A DNA stretch of 6,813 nt. It comes from JAJFFW01 sp039187035 (GTDB taxonomy: Bacteria; Pseudomonadota; Alphaproteobacteria; Caulobacterales; Parvularculaceae). This document shows, piece by piece, positions 5,604 through 6,813 of this stretch (position 1 is its first letter; each line of letters starts with the position of its first letter). The translations under genes were made by a program, and so were the position numbers. The stretch lies in assembly GCA_039187035.1 (NCBI GenBank), contig JBCCZS010000173.1, forward strand, positions 1-6,813, read 5' to 3'. The notes beneath the pieces were generated by a model, which ran no database searches, had not been told where the DNA came from, and was given only the letters and a program-made list of their open reading frames with translations.

Positions 5604-6634
5604 GCGCTTTCGCGCCCTATCTCAAAAGCGCGCTTTCCGGCGCGCGGCTTCACCCCGCCGCCATGCGCGACGCGATGGATTTGCTGTTGGAAGGCGCGGC
5701 GTCGGACGTTGAGGCGGCGGGCTTTTTGAGCGCGCTCAAAGTCCGCGGCGAAACCGTCGACGAACTTGTGGCCGCGGCGGAAGCCATGCGCGCGCGCGCC
5801 CTCGCCGTCGACGCGCCGGAAGACGTCGTCGACACGTGCGGCACCGGCGGCGACGGCGCCGACACGATCAATATCTCAACGGGCGCGGCGATCCTGGCGG
5901 CCGCCTGCGGTGCGCGCGTCGCCAAGCACGGCAATCGGGCCGTGAGTTCAAAATCCGGATCGTCCGACGTTCTAACCGCGCTCGGCGTCAATATTCATGC
6001 AGGCCCCGACCGCGTCGAAGCGGCGATCCGCGAGGCGGGCATCGGATTTTTGTTCGCCGCAGCCCACCATGAAGCGGTCGCGCGGGTCGCCGGCGTGCGC
6101 AAGGCGCTTGGCGTGCGGACGATTTTTAATTTGCTCGGCCCCCTGACGAACCCGGCCGGCGCGCGCCGTCAATTGATGGGGGTCTACGACGCGGCGTTGT
6201 TGGAGCCGCTCGCGCAGGCGCTCGGCGCGCTTGGGGGGCGGCGGGCCTGGACGGTCCACGGGCGCGACGGGCTCGATGAGATCACGACGACCGGGTCGAC
6301 TTTTGTGGCGAGCCTCGACGACGGCCGCGTCACGCGCTTTGAAATCAGCCCGCGCGATCTTGGGCTCCCGATCGTCGCGCCGGACGCGTTGAAAGGCGGC
6401 GACCCCGGCGCCAACGCCGACGCGCTGCGCGCGATCTTTGCGGGCGAGAAAACCGGGCGCGCCAAGGCGCACCGCGACGTCGTCGCGTTGAACGCGGCGG
6501 CGGCGCTCGTCGTCGCCGACCGTTGCGCGACGTTGATCGACGGTCTCGATAGGGCCTTCGCCGCCCTTGACGACGGCGCCGCGGCGCGCACGCTCGACAC
6601 GCTGGTCGCGGTCACGAACGGCGGGGCGCAATGA
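5600..6634 (+). CDS. trpD: Anthranilate phosphoribosyltransferase
   Basis: Transfers the phosphoribosyl group of PRPP to anthranilate, the second step of the tryptophan branch, in the cytosol. It has 344 residues, as usual. The N-terminal helical domain covers about 1-70. The PRPP-binding loop is DTCGTGGDG (78-86), followed by NISTG (91-95) and KHGNRAVSSKSGSSD (109-123). RTIFNLLGPLTNP (173-185) and the metal-binding D226-E227 in GLDE come next. The segment FAAAHHEAVARVAGVRKALG (152-171) departs slightly from the common family wording, in which I expect a proline after FA and before the VR. The ATG at 5600 overlaps the trpG stop by 4 bases. The same frame is open back to 5153 inside trpG, but those residues are not TrpD-like. 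The stop overlaps the trpC start, again as ATGA. Confidence 0.95.
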   Translation: MSAFAPYLKSALSGARLHPAAMRDAMDLLLEGAASDVEAAGFLSALKVRGETVDELVAAAEAMRARALAVDAPEDVVDTCGTGGDGADTINISTGAAILAAACGARVAKHGNRAVSSKSGSSDVLTALGVNIHAGPDRVEAAIREAGIGFLFAAAHHEAVARVAGVRKALGVRTIFNLLGPLTNPAGARRQLMGVYDAALLEPLAQALGALGGRRAWTVHGRDGLDEITTTGSTFVASLDDGRVTRFEISPRDLGLPIVAPDALKGGDPGANADALRAIFAGEKTGRAKAHRDVVALNAAAALVVADRCATLIDGLDRAFAALDDGAAARTLDTLVAVTNGGAQ

Positions 6635-6813
6635 CGGTCCTCGACGACATCATCGCGTATAAACGCCGCGAGGTCGCGGCCGCGAAAGCAAACGCGTCCT
6701 TTGACGCGCTCGACACGCTGGCGCGCGAGACGGGGCCGCCCCGCGGGTTCGCCGCCGCGCTCGCCGCCCGCGCCGCCGCCCGCGCCGACAAAGGCCCCGC
6801 GCTCATCGCCGAA
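6631..6813 (+). CDS. trpC: Indole-3-glycerol phosphate synthase, N-terminal part (runs off right edge)
   Basis: The first 61 codons of the TIM-barrel enzyme that closes carboxyphenylamino-deoxyribulose phosphate to indole-glycerol phosphate. Seen: the typical N-terminal start MTVLDDIIAYKRREVAAAK (1-19), a GFAAAL helix (about 44-49), and PALIAE (56-61) at the edge, which in the family leads into the first barrel strand and the catalytic lysine (IAEIKKASPS-type sequence), here just outside the window. The start overlaps the trpD stop by 4 bases, so trpG, trpD and trpC form one translationally coupled run. The alanine-rich section (AALAARAAARA) is a little longer in low complexity than usual, but this may simply reflect high G+C. 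Confidence 0.92.
   Translation, partial: MTVLDDIIAYKRREVAAAKANASFDALDTLARETGPPRGFAAALAARAAARADKGPALIAE

Overview
The window is about 6.8 kb of high-GC bacterial chromosome, roughly two-thirds G+C by eye. Third codon positions are strongly G/C-biased, spacing is tight, and there are three 4-base stop/start overlaps. Gene content (a carboxynorspermidine-type polyamine pair and a trpG-trpD-trpC run without trpE in front) and codon style fit an alphaproteobacterium. This is an inference; no taxonomic marker is present.

Layout. (1) Minus strand, 1-508: N-terminal part of a CPBP-family intramembrane protease that runs off the left edge. (2) 509-1078: about 570 bases with no convincing gene. It holds a relatively AT-rich patch, strong GC-rich hairpins, a four-copy 14-bp tandem repeat and a small dyad just before a good ribosome-binding site. 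(3) Plus strand, 1079-3764: carboxynorspermidine/carboxyspermidine dehydrogenase, overlapping by 4 bases with the matching decarboxylase (nspC), then a 79-residue cysteine-containing lipoprotein. (4) Minus strand, 3805-4896: a divergent polysaccharide deacetylase of the YibQ family, convergent with the lipoprotein gene. (5) 4897-5024: a short divergent control region with a possible promoter, a perfect consensus DnaA box and a GC hairpin at the trpG start. (6) Plus strand, 5025 to the right edge: trpG, trpD and the first 61 codons of trpC, joined by ATGA overlaps.

How the genes work together. The dehydrogenase condenses aspartate semialdehyde with a diamine (putrescine or 1,3-diaminopropane) to give carboxyspermidine or carboxynorspermidine. 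NspC removes the carboxyl group to give spermidine or norspermidine, so the two genes form a complete two-step alternative route that needs no S-adenosylmethionine decarboxylase. The enzymes supplying the diamine are not in the window, so the product cannot be decided here. trpG-trpD-trpC cover the glutaminase part of anthranilate synthase, phosphoribosyl transfer and (partial) indole-glycerol-phosphate synthase. The partner trpE must lie elsewhere.

Most of the window is well-known metabolism. The least explained parts are the 509-1078 intergenic region, the small lipoprotein after nspC, and the lone DnaA box before trpG. I see no CRISPR array, tRNA, rRNA, insertion sequence or recognisable defence system.
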